64,000 bases of DNA from positions 248,001 to 312,000 of the forward strand of contig NZ_JAOSLC020000003.1 in the NCBI RefSeq assembly GCF_026191475.2. The letters are read 5' to 3'. This stretch comes from Polaribacter ponticola. Lineage in GTDB: Bacteria > Bacteroidota > Bacteroidia > Flavobacteriales > Flavobacteriaceae. The notes below the pieces were generated by a model that worked only from the letters and a program-made list of their open reading frames with translations, did not search any database and had not been told where the DNA came from. Below, piece after piece: positions 1 to 9,871 of the stretch (positions are counted from its first letter, which is position 1; every line of letters starts with the position of its first letter). The translations under genes were made by a program, and so were the position numbers.

Positions 1-768
1 GTTGCAGTTATTATTTTATTTTCTAAAGCTACTGTTACAATAGGACCTGGAGAGGGAGGTGTTATATTTGAAACTCTTGGAGATGGTATAAATACTGATA
101 AAACCTATGGAGAAGGCTTTCATATTGTATCTCCTTGGAATAAAATGATTGTGAGAAAAGTACGTCAGCAATCTGTTTCTGATGAAATGAATGTGCTTTC
201 TGTAAATGGATTAGAAGTTAAAGTTAATGGTACAATTTGGTATGAGCCAGAATTTAGTAACCTTGGAAATCTTATAAAAACGAAAGGTGAAGATTATGAA
301 CGTGAATTATTAGACCCAGCTATTAATGCAGCTGCTAGAAGTGTTGTAGGACGTTATACTCCAGAACAACTATATTCTAGTAAAAGAGATGTAATTGAGC
401 AAGAAATTTTAGAAGAAGTGCAAACTGTATTAAAAGATCAATTTTTAATCGTAAAAAGAGTTCTAGTAGAAGATGTAAAATTACCAACTACAATTAGAAC
501 TGCAATTGAAACTAAATTAAAACAAGAGCAAGAATCTTTAGAATATGAATTTAGATTAGCTAAAGCTAAAAAAGAAGCAGAAAGACAAAAAATTGATGCT
601 GAAGGAAAAGCAGTTGCAAATAAAATATTAAGTGCATCTTTAACTGATAAAATTCTTCAAGAAAAAGGGATTGAAGCTACTTTAGAGTTATCAAAATCAC
701 CAAATAGTAAAGTGGTTTTAATTGGAGCAGGTAAATCTGGTATGCCAATTATTTTAGGAAATCAATAA
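1..768 (+). CDS. Prohibitin/SPFH (Band 7) family protein, 5' end outside window
   Basis: The frame is open from base 1, so the start lies upstream; about 255 residues are visible. The first residues (VAVIILFSK) look like the end of an N-terminal membrane helix. A Band 7/SPFH domain follows (GPGEGGVIFETLGDG near residues 15-29), then a charged Glu/Lys/Ala-rich coiled coil near 165-205 and a glycine-rich tail. This is the order of bacterial prohibitin homologues, which form ring-like scaffolds on the membrane and often associate with proteases. An internal ATG at 145 would remove the conserved start of the SPFH domain and is not the real start. A terminator follows directly. The family call is firm; the cellular role is not known. 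Confidence 0.9.
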   Translation, partial: VAVIILFSKATVTIGPGEGGVIFETLGDGINTDKTYGEGFHIVSPWNKMIVRKVRQQSVSDEMNVLSVNGLEVKVNGTIWYEPEFSNLGNLIKTKGEDYERELLDPAINAAARSVVGRYTPEQLYSSKRDVIEQEILEEVQTVLKDQFLIVKRVLVEDVKLPTTIRTAIETKLKQEQESLEYEFRLAKAKKEAERQKIDAEGKAVANKILSASLTDKILQEKGIEATLELSKSPNSKVVLIGAGKSGMPIILGNQ

Positions 769-790
769 TAAATTTTCTCTTAAATAAATA

Positions 791-820
791 AAAAAATCTA
801 GCAAATAGCTAGATTTTTTT
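791..820. terminator. Bidirectional intrinsic terminator
   Basis: A 12-bp perfect stem (791-802 with 808-819) encloses a 5-base loop, with A and T tracts at the two ends. It sits between the convergent prohibitin and HAD genes and can serve both. Confidence 0.85.
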
Positions 821-822
821 AT

Positions 823-1480
823 TTACAAAATTTCTTCTAACTCCTTAAAATTAGAAATAACAGCATCGGCATATTTAAGAGTTTGATCTTCTGCCATCGG
901 ATTCCTATAACCAAAAACATAAATACCAGCATCATTTGCAGCTTTAATACCATTATCAGAATCTTCAATAACAATACAGTTTTCTTTTGCGGTTTTACCT
1001 AAAATAGCTGCTTTTTCAAAAATTTCTGGATGTGGCTTAGAAGCTGTTAAATCGGCACCACTTATTTTAGCAGAAAAATAAGAGTTTAAATTAAATCGAT
1101 TAAAAACTCTATCTATATTTACCATTGCAGAAGATGATGCTAAAATTAAAGTATAGCCTTTGTTATAAGATGCTTTAATAAGGTTTTCGACACCATTAAC
1201 TAGATGTAAAGTTGGGTCATTTTCGAAAAAACTAACATATCTCTTTCTTTTATTTAACACCAGATCTTCTGGTTTTAAATCTAAATTAAAATGCTTTACA
1301 AGTCTTTGAAATGCATTAATAGTTGAAGAACCTGTTAAGGTTTTGTAAAGTTCATCAGAAACTTTAACTCCAATTGAATTAAAAGTTTCATTATACGCTT
1401 TTTTATGAATTTCTTCTGAGTTCTATGATAACACCGTCCATATCAAAAATGATACATTTTACATCTTTAGGTAATTTCAT
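823..1480 (-). pseudogene. HAD-family hydrolase (beta-phosphoglucomutase-like), frameshifted as read
   Basis: Starting at the ATG at 1480, the protein opens with HAD motif I (DMDGVI, residues 14-19). It loses frame near 1423-1428 and continues in another frame to 823. Motif II (LILASSS), motif III Lys (SKPHPEIF) and motif IV (VIEDSDNGIKAA) are all present, so catalytic parts are complete at about 218 residues, normal for this phosphosugar phosphatase/mutase subfamily. The break looks like one extra A: removing it from GAACTCAGAA gives D-S-E-E-I-H-K, which fits the family. It is not in a long homopolymer. The next minus-strand gene upstream ends 3 bp away, so the two are probably cotranscribed. 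Whether the frameshift is real or a read error is unresolved. Confidence 0.8.
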
Positions 1481-1482
1481 TT

Positions 1483-1797
1483 TTAAATAAAATTATTAAT
1501 TGCATTTAAAATATTTTCTATAATTAAGTATAAAAATAAACATGCAATTATAGCAATGAATATTAAATAAATTATTTTTTTTACCGATTTAGATTTACCA
1601 ATTTTTTTAATAGACCTAATTAAACCTATCAAAGAAAATATCATAATAATTATTGTTAAAACACCGATTATTGTAGAAATAACATAAAAATTAGAGTCAT
1701 TAAATTGATAGCTTAAAATACCAACTAAAATAAAAAGAGATAAAGTTATTATTGATAACTTTATTTTGAAGTCGGTTTTAAATTTAAATTTTTTCAT
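1483..1797 (-). CDS. Small integral membrane protein of unknown function
   Basis: A 104-residue protein with three hydrophobic segments, at about residues 13-31, 37-60 and 75-98, joined by lysine-rich loops (KKIGKSKSVKK). The basic N-terminus before the first helix predicts a cytoplasmic start. I recognise no conserved motif. It lies between the DCC-family gene and the HAD gene on the same strand, with 3 bp to the HAD start, so it is probably in that transcript. Base composition is very A/T rich, like its neighbours. Confidence 0.65.
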   Translation of the reverse strand: MKKFKFKTDFKIKLSIITLSLFILVGILSYQFNDSNFYVISTIIGVLTIIIMIFSLIGLIRSIKKIGKSKSVKKIIYLIFIAIIACLFLYLIIENILNAINNFI

Positions 1798-1815
1798 TTG
1801 GGGGAATTTGAATTA

Positions 1816-2228
1816 TTATAAAAATTTATTTTTTATTTCAATAGTTGGCAACATACAACTTTCTTTTTTACCAAACCATTTATAACGATTTTTTGCAATA
1901 TAATCATAAAAAATATTTCTTACTTGTTCTGGAATTAACCAAAATATTTTGGTCAAATACCAAATACCACCAAAGTGTTCCATAATTTTTAAAGCAGCAG
2001 TAGCTTTTATTTCATAAGAAATACCGGGTTCGTAAAGAATTATAGAATCTATTTTGGTAAGATCTATTTTTAATTCTTTAGTAATTTTCTTTCCAATTTC
2101 AGATTGTAAAGAAGTAAAAATAAATAAATTTTTTTATCGTATTTAATAATTCTTAAAACAGAATTATTACAAAAATTACAGATACCATCAAATAAAATTA
2201 ACTTCTTATGTTTAGGCAAATCAATCAT
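1816..2228 (-). CDS. DCC-family thiol-disulfide oxidoreductase (DUF393), frameshifted at an A7 run
   Basis: Reading from the ATG at 2228, the protein begins MIDLPKHKKLILFDG and carries the family motif DGICNFCN near residues 15-22. The two cysteines make the CxxC-like redox pair of the DCC family. Frame is lost at the T7 run 2129-2135. Adding one base restores K-N-L-F-I-F-T-S-L-Q and an open frame to a stop at 1816, giving about 137 residues, the usual length. The C-terminal part shows the family-like EHFGGIWYLTKIFWLIP and FYDYIAKNRYKWFGK. The protein is predicted cytosolic. The break matches the window-wide short-homopolymer pattern and is probably technical. Confidence 0.8.
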
Positions 2229-2311
2229 TTAATTCATAATATTTTAAATTAAAACAAAAGTACTTTAAGTTTTTTTAAAATGTTTGTAACATTTTTTTAT
2301 TTCGCACGTCT

Positions 2312-2319
2312 TATGTTTG
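2312..2319 (+). promoter_or_regulatory. Possible -7 element before the ABC operon
   Basis: TATGTTTG fits the Bacteroidota -7 consensus TAnnTTTG. The nearest TTG upstream is 25 bp away (2284-2286), too far for a good -33 element, so this is a weak candidate. It implies a leader of about 80 bases before the start at 2405. Confidence 0.3.
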
Positions 2320-2404
2320 TATTTGATTTTACACTTGCTTTTAACATAAAATTAGTAAATGTAAACGAAAGCTATCAGTAATTTTGTTAAAAATTAACTA
2401 ACCA

Positions 2405-3097
2405 ATGATAAAAATAGAAAAATTACATAAATCTTATCCAATAGGAAAAGATTCTCTTCATGTTTTAAAAGGAATTGATTTACATATAAAAGAAGGTGAA
2501 TTTGTCTCTATTATGGGGTCTTCTGGTTCTGGTAAATCTACTCTTTTAAATATTGTTGGTTTATTAGATGTTCATGATGAAGGTGATTATTATTTAAATG
2601 GTCAGCTTATTAAAGATATGAATGAAAAGAAAGCTGCTTTATTAAGAAATAAATTTTTAGGATTTATTTTTCAATCATTCAATTTAATATCATACAAAAC
2701 AGCTCTAGAAAACGTAGCATTACCATTATATTATAAAGGAATGGCTAGAAAAGAACGTTTAAAGATAGCTTTAGATTATTTAGAAAAAGTAGGTTTAAAA
2801 GATTGGGCAAATCATTTACCAAACGAACTTTCTGGAGGGCAAAAACAGCGTGTTGCTATTGCTAGAGCATTAGTTACAAAACCAAAAGTTGTTTTAGCAG
2901 ATGAACCTACAGGAGCATTAGATTCTACTACTACAGATTCTGTAATGGATTTATTAAAAGACATTAATAATGAAGGAATGACTGTTTTTGTAATTACTCA
3001 TGAAGAAGAAGTTGCAGAACAAACAAAAAGAATTGTACGTTTAAAAGATGGTCTAATTATTAGTGATGAATATACCAAAACGTCTAAAACTGTATAA
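2405..3097 (+). CDS. ABC transporter ATP-binding protein, MacB/LolD type
   Basis: At 230 residues this is a typical stand-alone ATPase subunit. Walker A is GSSGSGKST (39-46 region), the Q-loop lies near FIFQSFNL, the ABC signature is [15 protein letters not shown] and Walker B is [13 protein letters not shown], followed by the H-loop VITHEEE. These features match the LolD/MacB/FtsE branch, which powers mechanotransmission-type exporters rather than classic channels. The gene starts a tight operon: the first permease begins 2 bp after its stop, then a second permease and a membrane-fusion protein follow. It would energise export of a peptide, lipoprotein or toxic compound; the substrate cannot be read from sequence. 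Confidence 0.93.
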   Translation: MIKIEKLHKSYPIGKDSLHVLKGIDLHIKEGEFVSIMGSSGSGKSTLLNIVGLLDVHDEGDYYLNGQLIKDMNEKKAALLRNKFLGFIFQSFNLISYKTALENVALPLYYKGMARKERLKIALDYLEKVGLKDWANHLPNELSGGQKQRVAIARALVTKPKVVLADEPTGALDSTTTDSVMDLLKDINNEGMTVFVITHEEEVAEQTKRIVRLKDGLIISDEYTKTSKTV

Positions 3098-3099
3098 TT

Positions 3100-4329
3100 A
3101 TGTTTGATTTAGATCGTTGGAGAGAAATTTTTCAAAGTATAAGTAAAAACAAATTACGTTCTGCGTTATCTGGTTTTACAGTAGCTTTTGCAATTTTACT
3201 TTTTACATTACTTTTTGGAATTGGAAATGGTCTTCAAAATACCTTTAAAAATGAGTTTGCTAAAGATGCTATGAACTCAATTTATATGTGGTCTAATAGA
3301 ACAACAAAAGCATATAAAGGAAATCAAATTGGTAGAAGAATTCAATTTAAAAATGATGATTTCTCTTATTTAAAAGAAAAATTTGGAGATAAAATACAAA
3401 CGATTAGTCCTAGAATTCAAAGAACATCAGAAGTTGTTTATAAGAGTGAAAAAGATGTTTACACCATTAGAGGTGTATATCCAGAATATTATATTTTAGA
3501 ATCTGCAGAAGTAACAGAAGGAAGGTTTTTAAACTATAGAGATATTAATGAAAAATCGAAAGTTGTTGTAATTGGTAAAATGGTTGAAAAAGACCTTTTT
3601 GGACAATTAAGTGCTTTTGGTAAACAAATTAATATTGGAGGTATAATTTATAAAATTATTGGAGTTTTCTCAGATCCAGGAGGAGATAGTGATGAAAGAT
3701 ATATTTATACACCTTTTAGTACTATGCAAAAGCTTTATGGTAATAATGATTATATAGATGAATTTGGAATTACATATAACCCAGATTTAAGTATTGATGA
3801 TGCTATTTCTTTTGGTTTTAAAATGCAGAGAGAACTTAAGAAAAAACATAATGTAGACCCAAATGACCAAAGAGCAATTGGCTTAAATAACTATGCATCT
3901 GATAATAAAGAAGTTTCAGGAATGATGGTAGGTTTAGGTATATTAATCCTAGTAATCGGGTTTGGAACACTTATAGCAGGTATAGTTGGTATTAGTAATA
4001 TTATGGTATACATTGTAAAAGAAAGAACTAAAGAATTAGGAATAAGAAAAGCAGTAGGCGCTACACCAAAGGCAATTGTAGCTATGATTATGCAAGAATC
4101 AATTTTTATTACTGCAATTTCAGGTTATGCTGGTTTATTATTTGGTGTAGGAATTCTTAAAGTAGTAGGGCCAAGTTTAGAAAAGTTTTTCATCTTAAAC
4201 CCTGGAGTATCACAACCAGTTGTAATTGGTGCAACTGTAGTATTAATATTAGCTGGTATGATTGCAGGTTATTTACCAGCTAAAAGAGCGGCAAATATTA
4301 AACCAGTTGTAGCATTAAGCGCAGATTAA
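3100..4329 (+). CDS. ABC transporter permease, MacB-like (FtsX domain), subunit 1
   Basis: The 409 residues show the MacB_PCD/FtsX architecture: one N-terminal membrane helix (residues 24-45), a large periplasmic domain (about 50-270), then three C-terminal helices (about 275-300, 330-355, 370-395). The cytoplasmic coupling segment KERTKELGIRKAVGATP before the penultimate helices is the hallmark of this superfamily. It is paralogous to the next gene and lies 2 bp after the ATPase. The two permeases presumably form a heterodimer with the ATPase and the HlyD-type adaptor at 5579 to move substrate from the periplasm outward. Confidence 0.92.
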   Translation: MFDLDRWREIFQSISKNKLRSALSGFTVAFAILLFTLLFGIGNGLQNTFKNEFAKDAMNSIYMWSNRTTKAYKGNQIGRRIQFKNDDFSYLKEKFGDKIQTISPRIQRTSEVVYKSEKDVYTIRGVYPEYYILESAEVTEGRFLNYRDINEKSKVVVIGKMVEKDLFGQLSAFGKQINIGGIIYKIIGVFSDPGGDSDERYIYTPFSTMQKLYGNNDYIDEFGITYNPDLSIDDAISFGFKMQRELKKKHNVDPNDQRAIGLNNYASDNKEVSGMMVGLGILILVIGFGTLIAGIVGISNIMVYIVKERTKELGIRKAVGATPKAIVAMIMQESIFITAISGYAGLLFGVGILKVVGPSLEKFFILNPGVSQPVVIGATVVLILAGMIAGYLPAKRAANIKPVVALSAD

Positions 4330-4331
4330 TT

Positions 4332-5549
4332 ATGAAGTTTTTATTTGAGAAAGATACTTGGCAAGAAATTTACGGTAGTATACGTAAAAATAAAACCAGA
4401 ACAGCAATTACCATTTTTGGAGCCTTTTGGGGTATTTTACTTCTTGTAGGTTTATTAGGAGCAGCTAAAGGAATTGAAAACAGCTTTAATAGTATGTTTG
4501 GTGATTTTGCTACTAATAGTGTTTTTATGTCTGGTAGTAGAACTTCGATGCCTTTTAAAGGTTTTCAAGAAGGAAGACAAATAAATTTACGTCTAAGTGA
4601 TGTTGATAAAATCTATTCTGAGGTTGAAGGGATTAAATTTGTAGTTCCAAGAAACGCAACTGGTGGTCAAGTAGTACATGGTTTAAAAACAGGTAATTTT
4701 ACAGTATTTGGAGATTTTCCTTTACTAGACCAAGTTGAGAAAAAAAGTTTAATAGAAGGGCGTTTTTTAAACCAGAACGATATAGACAACAATAAAAAAA
4801 CTTGTGTAATTAGCGACGGGGTTTTTAAAGAATTGTACGACAAAAACGAAGAAGTAATTGGTACCTACATAAAAATAAGTAATATTAATTACAAGGTTGT
4901 TGGAGTATATAAAGCAGGTAGATTTGGTGGTCCTAACAATATCCATATTCCTTTTTCTACATTTAAACTTGTATACAATAGAGGAGATAAATTTAGTTGG
5001 ATGGTAGTAACTGGAGATAAAGCATTTGATATTGTACAGGTAGAAGCAGATGTGAAATTATTACTTAAAAATTTACATAAAATTCATCCAAAAGATAATA
5101 GAGCTTTTAGAGGTTTTAATTTAGGAAAAGAGATATCTAAAGTAACTGGTTTTTTAACTGGAATGCAATTTTTAACCTGGTTTGTAGGTATTGCTACTTT
5201 AATTGCTGGGGTTTTTGCAATCGGAAATATTCTGTTAATTACGGTTAAAGAAAGAACAAAAGAAATTGGAATTAGAAGAGCCTTAGGCGCTACACCAAAA
5301 ATTGTAAGACAACAAATAATATTAGAATCTCTTTTTCTAACATTATTAGCTGGTTCTTTAGGAATTATTGCAGGTGGTGGAGTATTAATGTTAATTGATA
5401 ATTTTGATTTATTAGTTAACCCAACAGTAAACATACCAATTGTATTAATTGCGTATGCAGTATTAGTAGTTTTAGGAACATTAATAGGTTTTATACCTGC
5501 ATATATGGCAACTATTGTGAAACCAATTGATGCTTTAAGAGAAGAATAA
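4332..5549 (+). CDS. ABC transporter permease, MacB-like (FtsX domain), subunit 2
   Basis: A 405-residue paralogue of the preceding permease with the same plan: helix at about 25-45, periplasmic domain to about 270, and three C-terminal helices. The conserved coupling segment is KERTKEIGIRRALGATP. It starts 2 bp after the upstream stop, and the adaptor gene begins 29 bp downstream. Two non-identical half-permeases are common in Bacteroidota versions of MacAB, where a single MacB with fused ATPase is replaced by separate subunits. Confidence 0.92.
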   Translation: MKFLFEKDTWQEIYGSIRKNKTRTAITIFGAFWGILLLVGLLGAAKGIENSFNSMFGDFATNSVFMSGSRTSMPFKGFQEGRQINLRLSDVDKIYSEVEGIKFVVPRNATGGQVVHGLKTGNFTVFGDFPLLDQVEKKSLIEGRFLNQNDIDNNKKTCVISDGVFKELYDKNEEVIGTYIKISNINYKVVGVYKAGRFGGPNNIHIPFSTFKLVYNRGDKFSWMVVTGDKAFDIVQVEADVKLLLKNLHKIHPKDNRAFRGFNLGKEISKVTGFLTGMQFLTWFVGIATLIAGVFAIGNILLITVKERTKEIGIRRALGATPKIVRQQIILESLFLTLLAGSLGIIAGGGVLMLIDNFDLLVNPTVNIPIVLIAYAVLVVLGTLIGFIPAYMATIVKPIDALREE

Positions 5550-5578
5550 GATAATCAACAACAGAAAAACAAGTATAA

Positions 5579-6687
5579 ATGAAAAAAGTAATCATTTTTG
5601 GAGGAATCGCTGTAGCTTTAATTGCAGTATTAATTTGGTTTGGTAAAAAAACCAAGCTTCACCAATAGAATATGAAACCGAAAAGGCTTTCAAAGCAACT
5701 ATTATTAAAAAAAGTGTTGCTACAGGTAAAGTTATCCCTTTAGAAGAAATTGAAATAAAGCCTCAAATTACAGGTATTATAGATAAAGTAATGCTACTTG
5801 AAGGAGCAAAAGTTAAAAAAGGAGATTTAATTGCAACTGTAAGAGTTGTACCTAATGAGCAATCTTTAATAAGTGCAAAAGGAACTGTAGATAATGTTAA
5901 AATTAGATTAAGTAATGCAGAAGTTTCTTACAAAAGAAATAAAAACTTATTTGAAAAGGGTGTAATTTCTAGAGCTGAATATGAGGCTGTTGAATTAGCT
6001 TATAATCAAGGAAAACAGGATTTAAAAAATGCACAAAATAATTACCAAATTATTAAAAAAGGATCTTCTGGTTCTGGAGCATCTGCAAATACAAATATTA
6101 TTGCTCAAATGTCTGGTACTATTTTAGAAATTCCTGTTAAAGAAGGAGATCAAGTAATACAGTCTAATAACTTTAATGCAGGAACTACTATTGCTTCTAT
6201 TGCAGATATGAGTAAAATGATCTTTGAAGGGAAAGTTGATGAATCTGAGGTAGGGAAACTATTAAAGAACACCAAAATTGAAATATCTTTAGGTGCAATT
6301 GAGAATAAAAAGTTTCCTGCTGTATTAAATTTTATAGCTCCAAAAGGAACCGAAGAAGCTGGAGCTGTTCAATTTAAAATTAAAGCCGACGTTTCTTTAG
6401 ATGATGAGTATTTTATTAGAGCTGGTTATAGTGCAAATGCAGAAATTGTTTTAGAAAGAAAAGATAGTGTATTATCTATAAAAGAGTCATTATTACAATT
6501 TGATAGAAAAACTGAAAAACCTTTTGTAGAAATAAAAAATGCTGAAGGTAAATTTGATAAAAAAGATGTAAAGTTAGGAACATCAGATGGTGTTAATGTA
6601 GAAATTTTAGAAGGCGTAACAAAAGAAGACGAAATTAAAATTTGGAATAAAACATCTAAAGAAGATGAAGAAGACAATATGAACTAA
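5579..6687 (+). CDS. HlyD/MacA-type membrane fusion protein (RND/ABC adaptor), frameshifted at an A7 run
   Basis: From the ATG at 5579 the protein has one N-terminal membrane helix (KVIIFGGIAVALIAVLIW). Frame is lost at the A7 run 5645-5651. One added A gives G-K-K-N-Q-A-S-P-I-E-Y and joins the 298-residue remainder, for about 369 residues in all. The lipoyl half-motif (IEIKPQITGIIDKV), the coiled-coil hairpin (residues about 95-155, with FEKGVISRAEYE), the second lipoyl half and a beta-barrel domain are all present. As the MacA-like adaptor it would bridge the upstream permeases to an outer-membrane TolC-type channel, which is not encoded here. A strong terminator follows. Confidence 0.88.
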
Positions 6688-6703
6688 GCTTTGGTTTATA
6701 TAT

Positions 6704-6737
6704 AAAAAAAGGAACTCAAATTTGAGTTCCTTTTTTT
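6704..6737. terminator. Bidirectional terminator, perfect palindrome
   Basis: A 34-base perfect palindrome: A7, then GGAACTCAAA, then its exact reverse complement ending in T7. It lies between the convergent ABC operon and the DUF1853 gene. Confidence 0.9.
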
Positions 6738-6758
6738 GTTTAATAATCTACCACCAAA

Positions 6759-7558
6759 TTAAAAAAACTTTTTTATTTCTCCGTTTGGTAACTTAAACCA
6801 ACACATAGGAGAAAAATTTCTTACTAAATAATGATTAGAATCAATTTTAAATTGATCATAATTTAACCAAGTTATATTTTGATGAGGAATTATTAACCAA
6901 TCTTTCTTATTTGGTATATAAAATTTACAATCTTTAAACTGTTCTAGTTCTTTTTTATTGATGTAAAAGCCAGCAATACAATTTGTATTTAATTTAGTTA
7001 ATTGAATTCTTTCTAGAAATAAAGGAACAAACAACTGTGCTTTAAAATAGACTTGCTGTGTAATTTTTTCTACAGATAAATAAATGCTTTCTAAATAATC
7101 TTTACATTCATTAGAGTAGAGTAGTGGTAATTGTTTTTCTTTTAACTTTTTCAGTTTTTGAATTAAAGAATCTTTTCTATTCGGTCCAATAAAATGCTCT
7201 ATATTGGTTTCTCCAACGTTTACATCATACAAGTAAAATTTATAAATAACCTCTAAATGAATTGGCTCTTTGTCTTTTAAAATAATACAATCTAATTCGC
7301 CAAGTGTAATTTTTTCTTTTTGAATTTGAATATTTTCTGAAATAATTTCTATAGATGAATTCTGTTTTAATTCAAAAGAAACAAAACGCTCTATGTACTT
7401 ACCTAGTCTTAAATTATCATTAATTTCTAAATTAAATTTTGTGTGTTGTACTTCAATATCAAGTTGGTTAAGATTATAAACAGCATTTTTTTCCACAAAC
7501 AGGGAGTTTGTAAATAACCTTCATATCTTTTCTGAATGTCTTTAGTTTTTTGATGCAT
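6759..7558 (-). CDS. DUF1853 family protein, frameshifted near the N-terminus at an A7 run
   Basis: From the ATG at 7558 the protein begins MHQKTKDIQKRYEGYLQTP and reaches CLW, which resembles the start of DUF1853 proteins. Frame is lost at the T7 run 7486-7492. Adding one base yields C-L-W-K-K-N-A-V-Y-N-L and the 245-residue remainder, for about 266 residues. The body includes LGELDCIIL and IHLEVIYKFYL, an acidic/EVK-like core that recalls restriction-like nuclease folds (inference), and IEHFIGPNRKDSL. It is predicted cytosolic with unknown function. An internal start at 7496 would lack the conserved N-terminus, so the upstream ATG is preferred. Confidence 0.78.
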
Positions 7559-7615
7559 TTCAAATTCGAAGTTACAAATCTATTTTGTAAATTTAACTTT
7601 TAAAACATCAATAAA

Positions 7616-8287
7616 ATGCAATTCGAAAAATCAGCTTTTAAATTTCTTAAAGATTTACAAAAAAATAATGATAGAGATTGGTTTGCTGAACATAAACCAA
7701 CTTTTGTTACAATTCAAAAGCAGATGAAAGAAGTATTTTTAGAAATGCAAGCAAATCTAGAAATGCATGATGAAATAGAAAAAATGAAAATCTATAGAGT
7801 TTATAGAGATGTTCGTTTTTCTAAAGATAAAACGCCCTATAACCCAAGGTTTGCAGTTTCTTTTTCTAGATTAGGTAAAGAATTACGTGGCGGCTATTTT
7901 TTACAAATTAAGCCAGGAGAAACTTTATTAGGTGGCGGATTTTGGCAACCTGAAAAAGAAGATTTATATAGAATAAGAAAAGAAATAGAACAAGATGCTT
8001 CAGAATTTAGAGAAATTTTAGAAGACAAAGAATTTGTAAAATATTTTGGTGAAAAGTTTAGCGGCGATGAATTAAAATCTGCTCCAAGAGGTTTCGATAA
8101 AGAACATAAAGACATTGATTTGTTGCGTAAGAAAGGATTTATTGCAATTAGAAATTTTACAGATGCAGAAGTTTTAGATCCTAATTTTTTATCTGAACTA
8201 GATGTTACATTTAAAGCTTTACGTCCGTTTTTTAATTTGTTTAGCGATGTGTTAACGACTAATTTAAATGGAGAAAGTATTATTTAA
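7616..8287 (+). CDS. DUF2461 domain-containing protein
   Basis: A 223-residue cytosolic protein matching the TIGR02453/DUF2461 family over its whole length. Visible hallmarks are FLKDLQKNNDRDWFAEHK near the N-terminus, KIYRVYRDVRFSKDKTPYN near residues 62-80, and FLQIKPGETLLGGGFWQPE in the middle. The function of the family is unknown. The gene is divergent from DUF1853, with 57 bp between their starts, and is followed by an intergenic repeat element. Confidence 0.9.
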   Translation: MQFEKSAFKFLKDLQKNNDRDWFAEHKPTFVTIQKQMKEVFLEMQANLEMHDEIEKMKIYRVYRDVRFSKDKTPYNPRFAVSFSRLGKELRGGYFLQIKPGETLLGGGFWQPEKEDLYRIRKEIEQDASEFREILEDKEFVKYFGEKFSGDELKSAPRGFDKEHKDIDLLRKKGFIAIRNFTDAEVLDPNFLSELDVTFKALRPFFNLFSDVLTTNLNGESII

Positions 8288-8339
8288 TTTATAAAGTTAA
8301 AATAGCTTTTGGTTTTACAATTTGTTTCTTAATTTGTTT

Positions 8340-8408
8340 AGCCCTGATTGCAATGACATCCTTTTTGTTTTTCACAAAAAGATATAATGGAAAGCAGGAA
8401 ATAGCTTC
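8340..8408. repeat. Imperfect palindromic intergenic element, possible Bacteroidota repeat
   Basis: The element lies between the convergent DUF2461 and MATE genes. Its centre is a perfect 8-bp stem, CTTTTTGT (8361-8368) with ACAAAAAG (8374-8381), around a 5-base loop. The outer arms (about 8346-8360 and 8382-8397) are also complementary at roughly 13 of 18 positions. I recall very similar intergenic sequences in other Flavobacteriaceae genomes, but that is memory, not a search. It has no coding potential and no T tract typical of terminators. Confidence 0.55.
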
Positions 8409-8428
8409 TAATTATTCCTTTTAAATAA

Positions 8429-9765
8429 TTAGGTTAAATTCTTATCAACTTCTCGTTTTAAAACCCAAACAGTAATAATAGTGGAAAGTACATCTGCAAT
8501 AGGGAAAGACCACCAAACACCATCTATTCCATAATATTTAGGTAAAATATTGCTAAGGGAATTAAGAAGATTCCTTGTTTTAAAAGCGTTAAAAATAATG
8601 CGGGCATTGCTTTTCCTGCTGCCTGAAAATATGCAGATCCAATTAATTGCATTGTTACAATAGGAGCTGCTAAAAAGGCAATTAGTGTTGCATTAGGTGT
8701 TTCTCTCAATAATGTAATATCATTTGTGAAAACACTAATAATTTCTTCCTTAAAAATTAAAACTATAATAAAAATAATAGTACCTAAAATAGAACCAAAC
8801 CAAATAGATTTTTTAATTGTTTCTTTAACTCTCTTGTTATTTTTTGCACCAATATTAAAACCTGCAACTGGTAAAAAGCCTTGAGAAACACCTAAAACTG
8901 GCGAATAAGCAAACATCATAATCCTATTTACAATTCCAAAAATAGAAATAGAAATTTCTCCACCATAGGTAAAAAGAGAGTAATTTAAAACAATCATTAA
9001 TACACTAACTGCTCCTTGTCTTACCACAGAAACACCACCTAGCTCTACAATTTCTCTAACTATTGTAAAATCTAAATTAAAGTTTTTAGGAATTATTTTT
9101 AATTCGCTTTTAGAAGATAAAAAGAAATATAAAATATAAAGACCGCAACTTGCATATGCAAATGAAGTTGCTAAACCAGCTCCCCAAATTCCCCAATCAA
9201 AATATTTTATAAAAATAATGTCTAAAACTATGTTTATTACAGATGGAACCATCATTGCATACATAGCAAATTTTGGTTTTCCTTCTGCTCTAATTACAGG
9301 ATTTCCCATCATCGCAAAAGCTAAAAACGGAACTCCGTAAATAATTACATTAAAATATTCTGATGCTATTGGTAAAATAGCACCTTTTGCTCCAAATAAA
9401 TTTAGAATAGGAACACTAAATAAGTTACCTAAAACAACAAAAATAATTGCTAAAATTACTGTTAAACAAATTTGATTTCCAAAAGTTAAAAAGGCTTTTT
9501 TTGTATTACCAGCTCCTAAAGCTCTAGATATTATTGAGCTTCCACCAATTCCAATTCCCATTCCAATTGATGAAATCAAAAAAGCAATTGGTAAAACAAC
9601 TGTAATTGCTGCAATTGCTAAAACACCAATCCATTGTCCTACAAAAATGGTGTCTACAATCATATTTAAAGACATAACTAGAATTCCAATAGTTGCAGGA
9701 ACTGCTTGTTTTATCAATAATTTACTAATTTTTTCGGTACCTAATTCGTTTGCTAGTTTGTTCAT
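8429..9765 (-). pseudogene. MATE-family multidrug efflux transporter, frameshifted near the C-terminus as read
   Basis: A 12-helix MATE transporter of about 445 residues. The N-terminal MatE repeat contains AVPATIGILVMSLNMIVDTIFVGQ and the typical GxxxSI/ALG region (GGSSIISRALGAGN). The first frame ends at 8524, but the neighbouring frame continues the family C-terminus (LPKYYGIDGVWWSFPIAD, then VLKREVDKNLT) to a stop at 8429. One base is missing near 8555-8562, by the CCC triplet. Proteins of this type export cationic drugs or metabolites using Na+ or H+ gradients. The gene is divergent from the thioesterase gene. Whether the indel is biological is unknown; most of the protein is unaffected. 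Confidence 0.85.
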
Positions 9766-9871
9766 AATTATATTAACAAAGTACGGGTTTTTTTAATGTA
9801 TATTATAAAATGAAACATCAATAATTGTTATAGAAGTATTAAAAATTTTATGCTTGTAAAAAGTCATAAAA

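Noticed and set aside
5084..5434. Minus-strand frame inside the second permease gene
   Set aside because: It is a shadow of the conserved FtsX-type C-terminal helices on the plus strand.
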